Shown here piece by piece: positions 4,994 to 5,687 of a stretch of DNA of 5,687 bases. The position numbers were made by a program, and so were the translations under genes. The notes beneath the pieces are model-generated. The model was not told the origin of the DNA, searched no databases, and saw only the letters and a program-made list of their open reading frames with translations. Within the stretch, counting starts at the first letter, position 1. Every line of letters starts with the position of its first letter. The stretch comes from Bacteroidota bacterium (lineage in GTDB: Bacteria > Bacteroidota > Bacteroidia > Chitinophagales > LD1), in assembly GCA_947457525.1 (NCBI GenBank), contig CANGXE010000120.1, forward strand, positions 1 through 5,687, given 5' to 3'.

Positions 4994-5687
4994 GCCATTC
5001 AACTCCATCCATAGAACAATATCCGGCTATCATTTTAGCAGGCGGATTAGGTACAAGGCTGCGCTCCGTAGTACAAGACTTGCCCAAACCGATGGCTGCG
5101 ATTAACGGCAAACCGTTTTTGCATTATTTGTTTTTGTTCTTAACGCGTCAACATATTCATCATGCCATTCTTTGCGTGGGCTATAAGTCAAAAGCTATCG
5201 AAAGTTATTTTGGCGATAAATATTTGGACGTAAAAATTACCTATAGCCATGAAGAAGAACCCCTCGGCACTGGCGGTGCTATCCAGCAAGCATTTACTCT
5301 AGTCACGGATAAAGCCTTTGTGCTGAATGGCGACACGTTTTTTGATATAGACTTAGCCTCGTTAATGCATTTTGCTGATGAACACGAAGCCGCATTAGCT
5401 ATGGCTTTAAAACCAATGCAAAATTTCGATCGCTACGGTGTAGTGCGAACTGAAGAAGACGGAAAGATTTCTGCATTTCAGGAAAAACGATGGGTAGAGC
5501 AAGGCACAATAAACGGAGGGATTTATTTTATGGATAAATCTGTCTTTTCTGACACACAACATTTGCCGAAGTTTTCTTTCGAAAAAGAAATTTTAGAGCA
5601 AGGCGTGGCACAAAAACGGTTTTATGGCAAAGCTTTCGAACATTATTTTATTGACATTGGCATTCCGGAAGATTTTGCGCGAGCGCA
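4990..5687 (+). CDS. hddC: Heptose 1-phosphate nucleotidyltransferase, HddC-like (3' truncated)
   Basis: This frame stays open from the ATG at 4990 to the window end: 232 codons without a stop. The protein is a sugar-phosphate nucleotidyltransferase, which makes nucleotide-sugar and pyrophosphate from NTP and sugar 1-phosphate. Visible: nucleotide-binding LAGGLGTRLRS (16-26) with PKP (32-34), EEPLGTGGAI (89-98), metal-binding NGDT (113-116), INGGIYF (174-180), and FIDIGIPEDFARA (220-232) typical of the HddC group. The ATGA overlap with gmhA supports a role in D,D-heptose activation: GDP-heptose by HddC, or an ADP form. Alternatives are a mannose- or glucose-1-phosphate transferase such as ManC- or RmlA-like. 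Only a few C-terminal residues need be missing if it is a single-domain enzyme; a fusion to a GmhB-type phosphatase beyond the edge is possible. Confidence 0.88.
   Translation, partial: MSHSTPSIEQYPAIILAGGLGTRLRSVVQDLPKPMAAINGKPFLHYLFLFLTRQHIHHAILCVGYKSKAIESYFGDKYLDVKITYSHEEEPLGTGGAIQQAFTLVTDKAFVLNGDTFFDIDLASLMHFADEHEAALAMALKPMQNFDRYGVVRTEEDGKISAFQEKRWVEQGTINGGIYFMDKSVFSDTQHLPKFSFEKEILEQGVAQKRFYGKAFEHYFIDIGIPEDFARA

Overview
The window looks like chromosomal DNA from a member of the Bacteroidota. The sequence is AT-rich and Shine-Dalgarno-like sites are mostly weak or absent. One gene encodes a short lipoprotein with the DGDGDIG motif common in that phylum. Promoter-like sequences of the TAnnTTTG type occur, and the lipid and heptose genes fit a Gram-negative envelope. 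This assignment is inferred from protein style, not from a marker gene. I see no RNA gene, CRISPR array, insertion sequence or phage gene. No gap between genes exceeds about 110 bases.

Layout: (1) 1-341 (+) is the C-terminal ATP-binding part of a sensor histidine kinase, cut by the window start. (2) 344-859 (-) is a cysteine-rich secreted lipoprotein, convergent with the kinase and only 2 bases from it. (3) 893-3192 (+) is a tight three-gene set: a LuxE-type acyl-adenylating enzyme, a small single-span membrane protein, and a polytopic membrane protein that overlaps it. (4) 3189-4300 (-) is a two-gene lipid set: a PlsC-type acyltransferase followed by a fatty acid 2-hydroxylase-like di-metal enzyme. 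Its last stop codon overlaps the stop codon of set 3. (5) 4409-5687 (+) is gmhA, overlapped by ATGA with a heptose-phosphate nucleotidyltransferase (hddC-like) that runs off the window end. That last gene has no stop codon in the window and is easy to miss.

Working together: gmhA and hddC catalyse the first and last steps of activated D,D-heptose synthesis for surface glycans. The acyltransferase and hydroxylase probably build or modify membrane lipids. The LuxE-like set is the least explained part. It carries an acyl-activating enzyme with a cysteine placed like the acyl-accepting cysteine of LuxE, has no luciferase or reductase genes beside it, and is linked to two membrane proteins of unknown function. 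It is the best candidate here for an undescribed system, but the sequence alone does not give its function.
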